Assembly (NCBI GenBank): GCA_964647395.1
Contig: CAZYHR010000079.1
Location: forward strand, 1-14,660
DNA length: 14,660 bases
Direction of reading: 5' to 3'
From: Phosphoribacter sp964647395
Lineage (GTDB): Bacteria > Actinomycetota > Actinomycetes > Actinomycetales > Dermatophilaceae
Part shown: piece by piece, positions 1-8,206 of the stretch
Position numbering within the stretch: position 1 is the first letter of the stretch
How the letters are laid out: each line of letters opens with the position of its first letter
Program-made: the position numbers and the translations under genes
Notes under the pieces: generated by a model
The model's input: only the letters and a program-made list of their open reading frames with translations
Databases searched by the model: none
Told to the model about the DNA's origin: nothing

Positions 1-1681
<1,681 letters not shown>

Positions 1682-1857
1682 GAAGGTCCTTCCCCTCGTT
1701 CGTCGGCGCACAGGTTGCGCCGGGTCAGGCCAGGTCTGCACGACCGGCTTGGTGTGGAAACCCCTCCCGCCCGAACGGGCCGCAGGCGTCAACGCCGCCT
1801 GTCGCAAGGGATTGCTCGCGCGCTGGCCCCCGATGCCGGAGCACCTTTCGCGCTGCT
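1682..1857 (-). promoter_or_regulatory. Long rho 5' leader, possible attenuator
   Basis: If the promoter at 1864-1872 is right, rho mRNA has a leader of about 175 nt. It contains a clear stem-loop at 1783-1801 (6-bp arms caggcg/cgcctg, 7-nt loop) and, next to it, a short dyad gcccgaacgggc at 1769-1780 adjoining a G-rich run on the RNA strand. Rho is known to control its own synthesis through its leader in E. coli. A similar role here is inference, and I see no known riboswitch fold. No open reading frame of note lies here on the rho strand. Confidence 0.4.
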
Positions 1858-1863
1858 GCAGCC

Positions 1864-1872
1864 AATGTAACA
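1864..1872 (-). promoter_or_regulatory. Probable extended -10 promoter for rho
   Basis: On the minus strand the sequence reads TGT-TACATT: an extended -10 (TGn) followed by the hexamer TACATT at 1864-1869. It is conspicuous in otherwise very GC-rich DNA between thrB and rho and has the correct orientation. No good -35 hexamer is seen 16-18 nt upstream, which is tolerated for extended -10 promoters. Confidence 0.5.
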
Positions 1873-1923
1873 CCTCCGGGCAGCGTGCGTGTTCCGCAGC
1901 CACAACCGGACTGCGGCGCGTCG

Positions 1924-1977
1924 CCGGTCCAGGTCGCCGACGCGCCCCCGCCCCGCCCGCCCCGCGACCTCGACCGG
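1924..1977 (-). terminator. Long hairpin after thrB with a G-quadruplex-type loop
   Basis: Arms 1924-1937 and 1964-1977 are inverted repeats of 14 bp with one mismatch, and the loop is 26 nt (1938-1963). On the transcribed RNA the loop carries four G-runs (4, 3, 4 and 5 G) separated by single C residues at 1945-1963. It starts 17 nt after the thrB stop and precedes the rho promoter, which is where the operon terminator should be. No U-tract follows, as is common for actinobacterial terminators. Confidence 0.55.
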
Positions 1978-1993
1978 GTCCGGGTCACCGGCG

Positions 1994-2938
1994 TCAACCG
2001 GCGTGCACCGACACGCCGCGCTCGGGGATGCCGGGCGCCAGCCGGCGCCAGCCGTCGTCGGCGATGACCGAGGCGGCGACCGAGCGGGTCACCAGGGCGA
2101 GCACGCTCGGGCCGGCGCCGGAGATGGTCGCGGCGTGGCCCTGCGACCGGAGCCGGTCGACGAGCGCCATGGACGCGGCATACGAGGGGCGTCTGGCCTC
2201 GGTGTGCAGCCAGTCGCGGGTGGCATCGACGAGCAGGTCGGGCCGGCGGGTCGCCGCCTCGACCAGCAGGGCACAACGCGCCGAGTTGTGCACCGCATCC
2301 CGCAGCGGCACCCGCTCGGGCAGCAGCGCGCGGGCGGTGTGCGTCGCCAGCGTCGCCTCCGGCACGAAGACGACCGCGGTGACCTCGGGGTGCAGCGGCA
2401 GTTGCACGGTCCGGGTCGCGGGGCGGCCCGACTCGGCCGCCCAGGAGAGCGTCAGACCGCCGTAGACCGTCGCCGACGAGTTGTCCGGGTGCCCCTCGAG
2501 CTCGGCGGCCAGGTCGTTGGTCATCGTCAGGTCGATCTCGACCGCCTCCCCCACGGTGCCCCCACCGACCCCACCGACCCGGCAAAGCCCCTGCGCCGCA
2601 GCCACTCCCGCGACGATCGCCGTCGCCGACGACCCCATCCCCCGGCCGTGCGGCACGGCGTTGCGGGTGCGCAGCAGCAGCCCCGCGGGCGGCTCGGCAC
2701 CGAGTTCACGCAGCCCGCGCACCAGCGACCGATAGACCAGGTGCGACTCGTCCCGCGGCACCCCGTCGGAGCCGGCGCCCTCGACCTCGATGAGCAGCCC
2801 GGGCCGCTGGACGACCCGCACCTCGACCTCGTCCCACACCCCGAGCGCCAGGCCCACCGAGTCGAAACCCGGCCCGAGATTGGCGCTGCTCGCGGGCGCC
2901 CGCACCCGCACCGCCGCGCCGACGGGGACGACGGCCAT
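1994..2938 (-). CDS. thrB: Homoserine kinase ThrB
   Basis: A cytosolic GHMP-family kinase that phosphorylates L-homoserine with ATP to O-phosphohomoserine, the substrate of ThrC. All three GHMP motifs are visible in 314 residues: APASSANLGPGFDSVGLAL (14-32), the ATP-binding HGRGMGSSATAIVAG loop (97-111), and ISGAGPSVLAL (272-282). EGHPDNSSATVYGG (148-161) matches the family's EGHPDN segment. Length is normal for the family. The ATG start lies 6 nt after the thrC stop. The Shine-Dalgarno is weak, so translation is probably coupled to thrC. It is the last gene of the operon, followed by a hairpin. Two codons of its SYAA stretch form the over-represented octamer described in the findings. Function is secure from motifs and context. 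Confidence 0.97.
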   Translation of the reverse strand: MAVVPVGAAVRVRAPASSANLGPGFDSVGLALGVWDEVEVRVVQRPGLLIEVEGAGSDGVPRDESHLVYRSLVRGLRELGAEPPAGLLLRTRNAVPHGRGMGSSATAIVAGVAAAQGLCRVGGVGGGTVGEAVEIDLTMTNDLAAELEGHPDNSSATVYGGLTLSWAAESGRPATRTVQLPLHPEVTAVVFVPEATLATHTARALLPERVPLRDAVHNSARCALLVEAATRRPDLLVDATRDWLHTEARRPSYAASMALVDRLRSQGHAATISGAGPSVLALVTRSVAASVIADDGWRRLAPGIPERGVSVHAG

Positions 2939-2944
2939 GACGGC

Positions 2945-4051
2945 TCAGTCCGCCAGGCCGAGCGCGACGGCAGCGGCATAGGCCTCCGCCGCCACCCGCG
3001 TGGGCACGACCTCGTCGCCGTCCTCGGTGCGCAGCGCCCACTGCGGGTCCTTGAGCCCGTGACCGGTCACCGTGCAGACGATCCGCGCCCCCGGCGGCAC
3101 CTCGCCCGCCTCGGCGCAGGCCAGCAGGCCCGCCACGGACGCCGCCGATCCCGGCTCGACGAAGACCCCCTCGCGCGCCGACAGCACCCGGTGGGCCGCC
3201 AGGATCTGCTCGTCGGTCACCGCGTCGATCCGGCCCCCCGACTCGTCCCGGGCCGCCACCGCCTGCGCCCACGAGGCGGGGTTGCCGATGCGGATCGCGG
3301 TGGCGACGGTCTCCGGCTCGTCGACCGGGTGGCCGAGCACGATCGGCGCGGCCCCGGCGGCCTGGAAGCCCCACATCCGCGGCAGCCGGGTCGCCGGGCC
3401 GCCCTCGGCGGCGGCCCCGGTCGCGCCCGGCGTGCCGGCGGCATACTCCCGGAAACCCTGCCAGTAGGCGGTGATGTTGCCGGCGTTGCCGACCGGCAGG
3501 CAGTGGATGTCCGGGGCGTCGCCGAGCGCGTCGACGATCTCGAACGCCGCGGTCTTCTGCCCCTCGATGCGCGCCGGGTTGACCGAGTTGACCAACTCGA
3601 CCGGATAGGCCTCGGCGAGCTTGCGCGCGACGGTCAGGCAGTCGTCGAAGTTGCCCTCGACCTGCAGCAGGGTCGCCCCGTGCGCGATCGCCTGGCTGAG
3701 CTTGCCCAGGGCGATCTTGCCGTCGGGCACGAGCACGGCGCAGCGCATGCCGGCCTTGGTCGCGTAGGCCGCGGCGCTGGCGCTGGTGTTGCCGGTCGAG
3801 GCGCAGATGACGACCTTGGCCCCGGTGGCCTTGGCGACCGAGATCGCCGTCGTCATGCCGCGATCCTTGAACGACCCGGTCGGGTTGAGCCCCTCGTACT
3901 TGAGCCAGACTTGCGCCCCGACCCGCTCCGACAGGTAGGCCGCGGGGATCAGCGGGGTGCCGCCCTCGAGCAGGGTGACGACCGGGGCGGCCGCGAGCAT
4001 CGGCAGGCGGTCGGCGTATTCGGGGATCACCCCGCGCCACTGGTGGGCCAT
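2945..4051 (-). CDS. thrC: Threonine synthase ThrC
   Basis: A PLP-dependent enzyme that converts O-phosphohomoserine to threonine and phosphate, the last step of threonine synthesis. The 368-residue protein has the PLP-lysine motif NPTGSFKDRGM (Lys 62), the STGNTSASAAAYA substrate loop (about 85-97) and the phosphate-binding LPVGNAGNITAY segment near residue 187. It is of the short type, without the extra N-terminal domain of yeast/E. coli-type enzymes. A longer in-frame reading is open up to 4183 but overlaps hom and has no family similarity. ATG 4051 is preferred because it gives the usual MAHQWRG-type N terminus, has GGAAGG about 8 nt upstream and follows the hom stop by 1 nt. A small Ala/Gly-rich insertion (near 208-225) is mildly unusual. 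Function is secure. Confidence 0.97.
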   Translation of the reverse strand: MAHQWRGVIPEYADRLPMLAAAPVVTLLEGGTPLIPAAYLSERVGAQVWLKYEGLNPTGSFKDRGMTTAISVAKATGAKVVICASTGNTSASAAAYATKAGMRCAVLVPDGKIALGKLSQAIAHGATLLQVEGNFDDCLTVARKLAEAYPVELVNSVNPARIEGQKTAAFEIVDALGDAPDIHCLPVGNAGNITAYWQGFREYAAGTPGATGAAAEGGPATRLPRMWGFQAAGAAPIVLGHPVDEPETVATAIRIGNPASWAQAVAARDESGGRIDAVTDEQILAAHRVLSAREGVFVEPGSAASVAGLLACAEAGEVPPGARIVCTVTGHGLKDPQWALRTEDGDEVVPTRVAAEAYAAAVALGLAD

Positions 4052-4052
4052 C

Positions 4053-5384
4053 TCAGACACCTTCCACACGCAGGACCGAGCTGACTCCGCGGACCACCGG
4101 CAGCGCCGCGAGAGCCTCGACCGTCGCCGCCAGCGCCGCGTCGGGCGCCGCGTGGGAGACCTCGGCGATGTTGGCGGACCCACCCTGCTCGGTGTTTTTT
4201 AATGATACGGCGACCACCGAGATCGACACGTCGTGCTCGGCGAAGGCGCCGGCGATCTGGGCCAGGACGCCGGGCTTGTCGGCCACGTCGAGACTGATGT
4301 GATAGCGGGTCAGGGCCTGCCCCATCGGCAGCACGGGCAACTCGGCATAGGCGCTCTCCCCCGGGCCACGCCCACCGAGCACCCGGTGCCGAGCGACCGC
4401 GACGATGTCGCCGAGGACGGCGCTGGCCGTGGGATCGCCCCCGGCTCCGCGGCCGTAGAACATCAGCTGCCCGGCCGCGTCGGCCTCGACGAAGACCGCG
4501 TTGAAGGCGTCGCGCACCGAGCCCAGCGGGTGGGTGCGCGGGATCATCGCCGGATGCACGCGCACGGAAACCCCTGCGGGAGAGCCGGATTCGTCGTCGA
4601 CGCGCTCGCAGATCGCGAGCAGCTTGACGACATGGCCCATCTGCCGGGCCGACGCGATGTCGGTCGCGGTGACCTCGGTGATGCCCTCGCGGTGGACGTC
4701 GGCGCCGCGGACCCGCGTGTGGAAGGCCAGCGACGCCAGGATCGCGGCCTTGGCCGCGGCGTCGAAGGCCTCGACGTCGGCGGTCGGGTCGGCCTCGGCG
4801 TAGCCGAGCGCCTGAGCCTGGGTGACCGCCTCGGAGAAGCCCGACCCGGTCGAGTCCATCTTGTCCAGCACGTAGTTGGTCGTGCCGTTGACGATGCCCA
4901 TGACCCGGCGCACCGAGTCGCCGGCCAGCGACTCGCGCAGCGGCCGGATCAGCGGGATCGCCCCGGCGACCGCCGCCTCGAAGTAGAGGTCGACCCCGTG
5001 CGCGCGCGCCGCGGCATACAGGGTGGGGCCGTCCTCGGCCAGCAGCGCCTTGTTGGCGGTGACGACCGAGGCACCGTGCCGCATGGCAGCCAGGATCAGG
5101 GTGCGGGCCGGCTCGATGCCGCCGATGACCTCGACGACGACGTCGGCCCGCGACACCAGTTCGGCGGAGTCGGTGGTCACCAGCGCGGAATCGATGCCCG
5201 GTCGGTCGCGGCCCGCGCGGCGGACCCCGATGCCGACCAGCTCCAGCGGTCGGCCGACCCGGGCGGCCAGGTCGTCGGCGTGCTCGAGCAACAGACGGGC
5301 CACCGAGGAGCCCACCACCCCGCAGCCGAGCAGGGCGACCCGGACCCGGTCGTCACCGGTCTGAGATTTCACGTCACTGGCCAC
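4053..5384 (-). CDS. hom: Homoserine dehydrogenase with C-terminal ACT domain (contains an adapter-like stretch)
   Basis: Reduces aspartate-4-semialdehyde to homoserine with NAD(P)H, the branch point toward threonine and methionine. The 443-residue protein has an N-terminal Rossmann loop LLGCGVVGSSVA (18-29), the VVTANKALLA segment (107-116), NGTTNYVLDKM (166-176) and catalytic-domain GYAEADPTADVEAFDAAAK (194-212). The C-terminal ACT domain (about 365-440) is the usual site of threonine feedback inhibition. The start is GTG 5384, with GAGAGGA at 5395-5401. The gene lies 49 nt after lysA and 1 nt before thrC. Oddity: residues 392-397 (AVSLKN) come from an AT-rich stretch at 4195-4211, which includes a rare TTA codon and forms part of a near-perfect Illumina P5 match. 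Family members have a Val-Arg-Gln type sequence here. The reading frame survives, but this stretch of the predicted protein should not be trusted. Confidence 0.95.
   Translation of the reverse strand: MASDVKSQTGDDRVRVALLGCGVVGSSVARLLLEHADDLAARVGRPLELVGIGVRRAGRDRPGIDSALVTTDSAELVSRADVVVEVIGGIEPARTLILAAMRHGASVVTANKALLAEDGPTLYAAARAHGVDLYFEAAVAGAIPLIRPLRESLAGDSVRRVMGIVNGTTNYVLDKMDSTGSGFSEAVTQAQALGYAEADPTADVEAFDAAAKAAILASLAFHTRVRGADVHREGITEVTATDIASARQMGHVVKLLAICERVDDESGSPAGVSVRVHPAMIPRTHPLGSVRDAFNAVFVEADAAGQLMFYGRGAGGDPTASAVLGDIVAVARHRVLGGRGPGESAYAELPVLPMGQALTRYHISLDVADKPGVLAQIAGAFAEHDVSISVVAVSLKNTEQGGSANIAEVSHAAPDAALAATVEALAALPVVRGVSSVLRVEGV
4195..4229. other. Illumina P5 oligonucleotide-like sequence inside hom (probable assembly artefact)
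   Basis: Positions 4201-4224 are identical to the first 24 bases of the 29-base Illumina P5 sequence. 4225 differs (G for T), and 4226-4229 match again, giving 28/29. Directly before it, 4195-4200 is T6, resembling the T spacer of the P5 oligo as grafted on flow cells. Positions 4212-4229 may be native, since they encode the conserved ACT-domain VSIxxV stretch. Positions 4195-4211 are AT-rich and unlike the neighbourhood. See findings. Confidence 0.85.
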
Positions 5385-5433
5385 AGGGACCCATCCTCTC
5401 GCATCCGTCGTCGGTGGGCCGCACCGGCGCGCC

Positions 5434-6852
5434 TCACACGTCCAGGGCCAGCAGGTCCGCGACCGTCTCGCGGCGCACCAGTAGCCGGGCCCGGCCGTCG
5501 CGCACGGCGACCACCGGGGGCCGCGGCGTGTGGTTGTACTGACTGGACAGGGACCGGCAGTAGGCCCCGGTGCCCGGCACCGCGATGAGGTCGCCGGGCC
5601 GGACGTCGGCGGGCAGGAACTCGTCCTTGACGACGATGTCGCCGCTCTCGCAGTGCTTGCCGACGACCCGGCCGAGGGTGGCCGGAGCCGACGAGGCTCG
5701 CCCGGCGACCGTGCACGCGTAGTCGGCGTCGTAGAGCGCCGGGCGGATGTTGTCGCTCATGCCACCGTCGACCGAGACGTAGGTGCGGCTCGCCCCACCG
5801 TCGAGCTGGATCCGCTTGACCGTGCCGACCTCGTAGAGGGTGAAGGTGCTCGGCCCGGCGATGGCCCGCCCCGGCTCGATCGAGATCCGCGGCACCGCAA
5901 CGCCGCTCGCCCGGCACTCGCGCTCGACGATCTCGGCCATGCCGGCGGCCAGGTCGTCGGGTCGCAGCGGGTCGTGCTCGCTGGTGTAGGCGATGCCGAA
6001 GCCGCCGCCCAGGTCGAGCTCGGGCAGCTCGACCCCGTGCTCGGCCGAGATCTGCGCGTGCAGCCGCAGCACCCGCCGCGCCGACACCTCGAACCCGGAG
6101 GTGTCGAAGATCTGCGAGCCGATGTGGCTGTGCAGCCCCAGCAGGGACAGGTGCGGCGCCGCGGCGAGGATGCGCCGGACCGCCTCGGCCGCCTCGCCGG
6201 TGGCCAGCGAGAAGCCGAACTTCTGGTCCTCGTGGGCGGTCGCGATGAACTCGTGGGTGTGCGCCTCGACCCCGACGGTGACCCGCACGAGCACCGGCGC
6301 GACCCGGCCGAGCCGACGGGCGATGCGGGTCAGCCGCTCGATCTCGTCGAAGGAGTCGACGATGATGCGCCCGACCCCGTAGACCAGCGCCGCCTCGAGC
6401 TCGGCCAGGCTCTTGTTGTTGCCGTGCAAGCCGATGCGCGCGCCGGGAACCTCGGCGCGGATCGCCACGGCCAGTTCGCCGCCGGAGCACACGTCCAGCC
6501 CGAGCCCGTCGTCCCGGATCCACCGCGCGACCTCGGTGCACAGGAATGCCTTGCCGGCGTAGTAGACGTCGGCGCCCCCGCACAGCCCGTCGAACACCTG
6601 CGAGTAGGCCTGCTTGAACTCCTGCGCGCGCCCGCGGAAGTCGGCCTCGTCGACGACGTAGGCCGGCGTGCCGAACTGCTCGGCGAGTTCGAGGGCAGTC
6701 ACCCCGGCGACCTGCAGCACGCCGTCGGCGGACCGGCCGACGTTGGCGGCCCACAGGATCGGCAACAGGGCGTTGACGTCCTCGGGCGCCGACAGCCAAG
6801 CCGGCCCGCGATAGCCGTCGGCGTGGAGAACCCCGGCCTCGTGTGCACGCAT
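5434..6852 (-). CDS. lysA: Diaminopimelate decarboxylase LysA
   Basis: A PLP enzyme of the alanine-racemase-like fold III group that decarboxylates meso-2,6-diaminopimelate to L-lysine, the final step of lysine synthesis. The 472-residue protein shows the PLP lysine in VYYAGKAFLC (Lys 101), HSHIGSQ (241-247), the phosphate-binding GGGFGI (282-287), EPGRA (326-330), the active-site CESGD from the partner subunit (401-405) and a C-terminal GAYCRSLSSQYN. The ATG start lies 3 nt after the preceding stop, with AGAGGA about 8 nt upstream. Length is usual for actinobacteria, whose LysA carries a longer N-terminal part (here about 55 residues before the AEQFGTPAYVVDE segment). Its position after an ArgRS-like gene parallels argS-lysA in corynebacteria. 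Function is secure. Confidence 0.98.
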   Translation of the reverse strand: MRAHEAGVLHADGYRGPAWLSAPEDVNALLPILWAANVGRSADGVLQVAGVTALELAEQFGTPAYVVDEADFRGRAQEFKQAYSQVFDGLCGGADVYYAGKAFLCTEVARWIRDDGLGLDVCSGGELAVAIRAEVPGARIGLHGNNKSLAELEAALVYGVGRIIVDSFDEIERLTRIARRLGRVAPVLVRVTVGVEAHTHEFIATAHEDQKFGFSLATGEAAEAVRRILAAAPHLSLLGLHSHIGSQIFDTSGFEVSARRVLRLHAQISAEHGVELPELDLGGGFGIAYTSEHDPLRPDDLAAGMAEIVERECRASGVAVPRISIEPGRAIAGPSTFTLYEVGTVKRIQLDGGASRTYVSVDGGMSDNIRPALYDADYACTVAGRASSAPATLGRVVGKHCESGDIVVKDEFLPADVRPGDLIAVPGTGAYCRSLSSQYNHTPRPPVVAVRDGRARLLVRRETVADLLALDV

Positions 6853-6855
6853 GGC

Positions 6856-7587
6856 TCACATCCTCTCGGGCGCCGACACGCCGAGCCGGGCAAGTCCACG
6901 CTCCAAGACACGCCCGGCCGCCGCGTCCAGGGTCACCTCGGGCGGGTGGTCGGCCGCCCAGTCCAGGTATGCCGCGGCGACCGCGAGCAGGGCCGCGGCC
7001 GTCTCGTCCGGCCGGGTGAGCACCCTCTCGAGCCGCCGCGGGGCGTCGAGCAGTTCGGTCGCCAGCCGGCAGGTGGCCGGGTCGGCGTCCGCCGCGATCG
7101 GGGTGCGGCCCGGTGACCGGGTGGCGAGCCGCCGCCGAGCCCGGGCCCGGGCGAGCTGGACCCGGACCACCGGGTTGGCCAGGGTGCGCCGGTGGGCCAG
7201 CCCGGCGGCCAGCGGTGGCGCACCCCGGCTGGTGCGGGCCGCCTCGAAGCGCACGGCGTCCAGTCCGTCGCGCGGCGGCAGCGGCGCGGGGCCCGGGTCA
7301 GCGGCGGGCCCGCCGAGCTCACCGAGCAGCCGGTCCACCAGTTCGGCGGTCAGGTCGATCGCGACCAACCCGCCGGGCAGGGCGCGCGCCGACACCCCGG
7401 GCCGGTCGACGGCCGCGGCCAGCGTCGCCGGGTCGACCCCCGAGTGCAGCGCCTGGGCGCTGACCCAGCGCCAGGGTGAGCGGTCGGTGCGCTCCAGGCC
7501 GGCCGCGGCGCGCGGCCCGCGCGCGGCATACCGAGCCGCTGGCGCGGCCAGCTCGGCGAGGTGCCCGCCGAGCCCAGCCAGGGTCAC
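6856..7587 (-). CDS. ArgRS-like protein with DALR anticodon-binding domain but no catalytic core
   Basis: 243 residues. Residues 105-160 (GLDAVRFEAARTS, then ANPVVRVQLARARARRRL) resemble the stretch of arginyl-tRNA synthetase that leads into the DALR anticodon-binding domain (typically DNPVYYVQYAHAR), and the remainder to 243 fits that all-helical domain. Residues about 38-93 resemble the N-terminal add-1 domain of ArgRS, which contacts the tRNA D-loop. Between them, where ArgRS has several hundred residues with HIGH and KMSKS, there are only about 15 residues rich in Pro, Gly and Ala. It therefore cannot aminoacylate; tRNA-Arg binding is a reasonable inference. The GTG start overlaps the receiver gene's stop (GTGA), and lysA follows after 3 nt. 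The intact frame and operon position argue for a maintained gene and not a decaying one. A true argS must lie elsewhere. Confidence 0.8.
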   Translation of the reverse strand: MTLAGLGGHLAELAAPAARYAARGPRAAAGLERTDRSPWRWVSAQALHSGVDPATLAAAVDRPGVSARALPGGLVAIDLTAELVDRLLGELGGPAADPGPAPLPPRDGLDAVRFEAARTSRGAPPLAAGLAHRRTLANPVVRVQLARARARRRLATRSPGRTPIAADADPATCRLATELLDAPRRLERVLTRPDETAAALLAVAAAYLDWAADHPPEVTLDAAAGRVLERGLARLGVSAPERM

Positions 7588-8015
7588 CGGCAGTAGTCCG
7601 CGAAGCCCCGGCCCTCCCGGACGAAGCCGGCGATGAGATCGAGCAGGTCGTCAGGGTCGAACGGCTTGCGCACGCAGGCGTCGACGCCCGCCTGGTCGAG
7701 GATCGCCCGGTCCTCGCAGACCGGCTGGGCGGTGGCCATGATGACCGGCAGGGCGACCTGGGTCGGGGTCCGCCGGATGTGGTCGAGCACCCACCACCCG
7801 TCGCGCGGGGTCATCTGGGCGTCGAGGATGACGACGTCGGGCAGCCGGTCGATGCGGTCCAGCCGGTTCAGCTGGTCGACCGCGGCCTCGCCGTGAGCCG
7901 CCTCGAAGACCTCGTAGCCCTCGAGCTCGAGGTTGATGCGCAGCAGTCGGCGGATCGCCTCGGTGTCGTCGACGACGAGCACCGAGCCCCGGACTGCCCC
8001 CTCGGCCCGTTCCAT
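7584..8015 (-). CDS. Stand-alone CheY-like response regulator receiver protein
   Basis: A 143-residue protein that is almost entirely one REC domain: acidic pair Asp16/Asp17 in VLVVDD, phospho-acceptor Asp65 in VVILDAQMTPRDG, Thr95 in IMATAQ, and Lys117 in VRKPFD. It has no DNA-binding or enzymatic output domain, so it should act by protein contact after phosphorylation. No histidine kinase lies in the window. ATG 8015 is chosen because upstream in-frame starts (8039, 8183) run back into hairpins and the tRNA gene, and because a TAGGCT -10 box ends 7 nt before this ATG, as for leaderless mRNAs; there is no Shine-Dalgarno. It is the first gene of the presumed operon and overlaps the ArgRS-like gene by 4 nt. 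Its partner and function are unknown. Confidence 0.88.
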   Translation of the reverse strand: MERAEGAVRGSVLVVDDTEAIRRLLRINLELEGYEVFEAAHGEAAVDQLNRLDRIDRLPDVVILDAQMTPRDGWWVLDHIRRTPTQVALPVIMATAQPVCEDRAILDQAGVDACVRKPFDPDDLLDLIAGFVREGRGFADYCR

Positions 8016-8028
8016 GGCCAGCAGCCTA
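8016..8028 (-). promoter_or_regulatory. Probable leaderless promoter (-10 TAGGCT) of the lys/thr operon
   Basis: On the minus strand TAGGCT (8023-8028) fits the actinobacterial TAnnnT -10 consensus and is followed by 7 nt and then the ATG of the receiver gene, so transcription could start at the start codon itself. No TTGACA-like -35 is evident. The box lies inside a perfect 12-bp palindrome, cagcctaggctg (8022-8033), which might be an operator. Confidence 0.45.
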
Positions 8029-8044
8029 GGCTGGTACATTCCTC

Positions 8045-8077
8045 CGGGCGCGACTTTCGCCCGCTTCCTCCGGAAGC
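8045..8077. other. Two consecutive inverted repeats in the divergent receiver/tRNA-Arg intergenic region
   Basis: Arms CGGGCG/CGCCCG (8045-8050 and 8058-8063, 7-nt spacer) are followed directly by GCTTCC/GGAAGC (8063-8068 and 8072-8077, 3-nt spacer). They lie between the putative operon promoter and the tRNA-Arg gene. They could be binding sites, RNA stem-loops of a longer operon transcript, or chance in GC-rich DNA. Confidence 0.35.
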
Positions 8078-8107
8078 ACTTCCACATCGTGGGACGATCG
8101 TCGCCTG

Positions 8108-8182
8108 GCCCCCGTAGCTCAGGGGATAGAGCACCGCCCTCCGGAGGCGGGAGCGCAGGTTCGAATCCTGCCGGGGGCACCA
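8108..8182 (+). tRNA. tRNA-Arg (anticodon CCG), CCA encoded
   Basis: The cloverleaf can be folded by eye: acceptor stem gcccccg (8108-8114) with cgggggc (8172-8178), a D-arm beginning tagctc, an anticodon stem ccgcc/ggcgg enclosing the loop ctccgga with anticodon CCG at 8141-8143, and a T-arm gcagg-ttcgaat-cctgc. The discriminator base is A8179, followed by a genome-encoded CCA (8180-8182). It reads the common high-GC arginine codon CGG. No clear promoter boxes are visible upstream. A membrane-protein gene starts 24 nt downstream on the same strand and may share the transcript. Confidence 0.96.
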
Positions 8183-8206
8183 CCAGCTCAGCGTCGGAGG
8201 AGCCGG

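Noticed and set aside
4052..4183. 44-residue N-terminal extension of ThrC
   Set aside because: It overlaps hom, has a composition of Arg/Ser/Pro shadows, and the ATG at 4051 matches the family start and Shine-Dalgarno.
4200..4202. TTA leucine codon in hom as a bldA-type developmental control point
   Set aside because: The codon is created by the AT-rich adapter-like stretch and is more simply an assembly artefact.
5369..6859. A 496-codon minus-strand frame overlapping lysA almost fully, and its plus-strand partner at 5530-7116
   Set aside because: The lysA frame has every family motif; the others are low-complexity Arg/Gly/Ala translations.
8016..8183. N-terminal extension of the receiver protein to a start at 8183 or 8039
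   Set aside because: The 8183 extension is the antisense translation of tRNA-Arg (a well-known artefact beginning VPPAGFEPA), and 8039 has a purine run abutting the ATG with no proper spacing. ATG 8015 fits a leaderless promoter.
8183..8206. Integrated element or attachment site behind tRNA-Arg
   Set aside because: No integrase, no repeated tRNA 3' end and no composition shift are seen in the following sequence.
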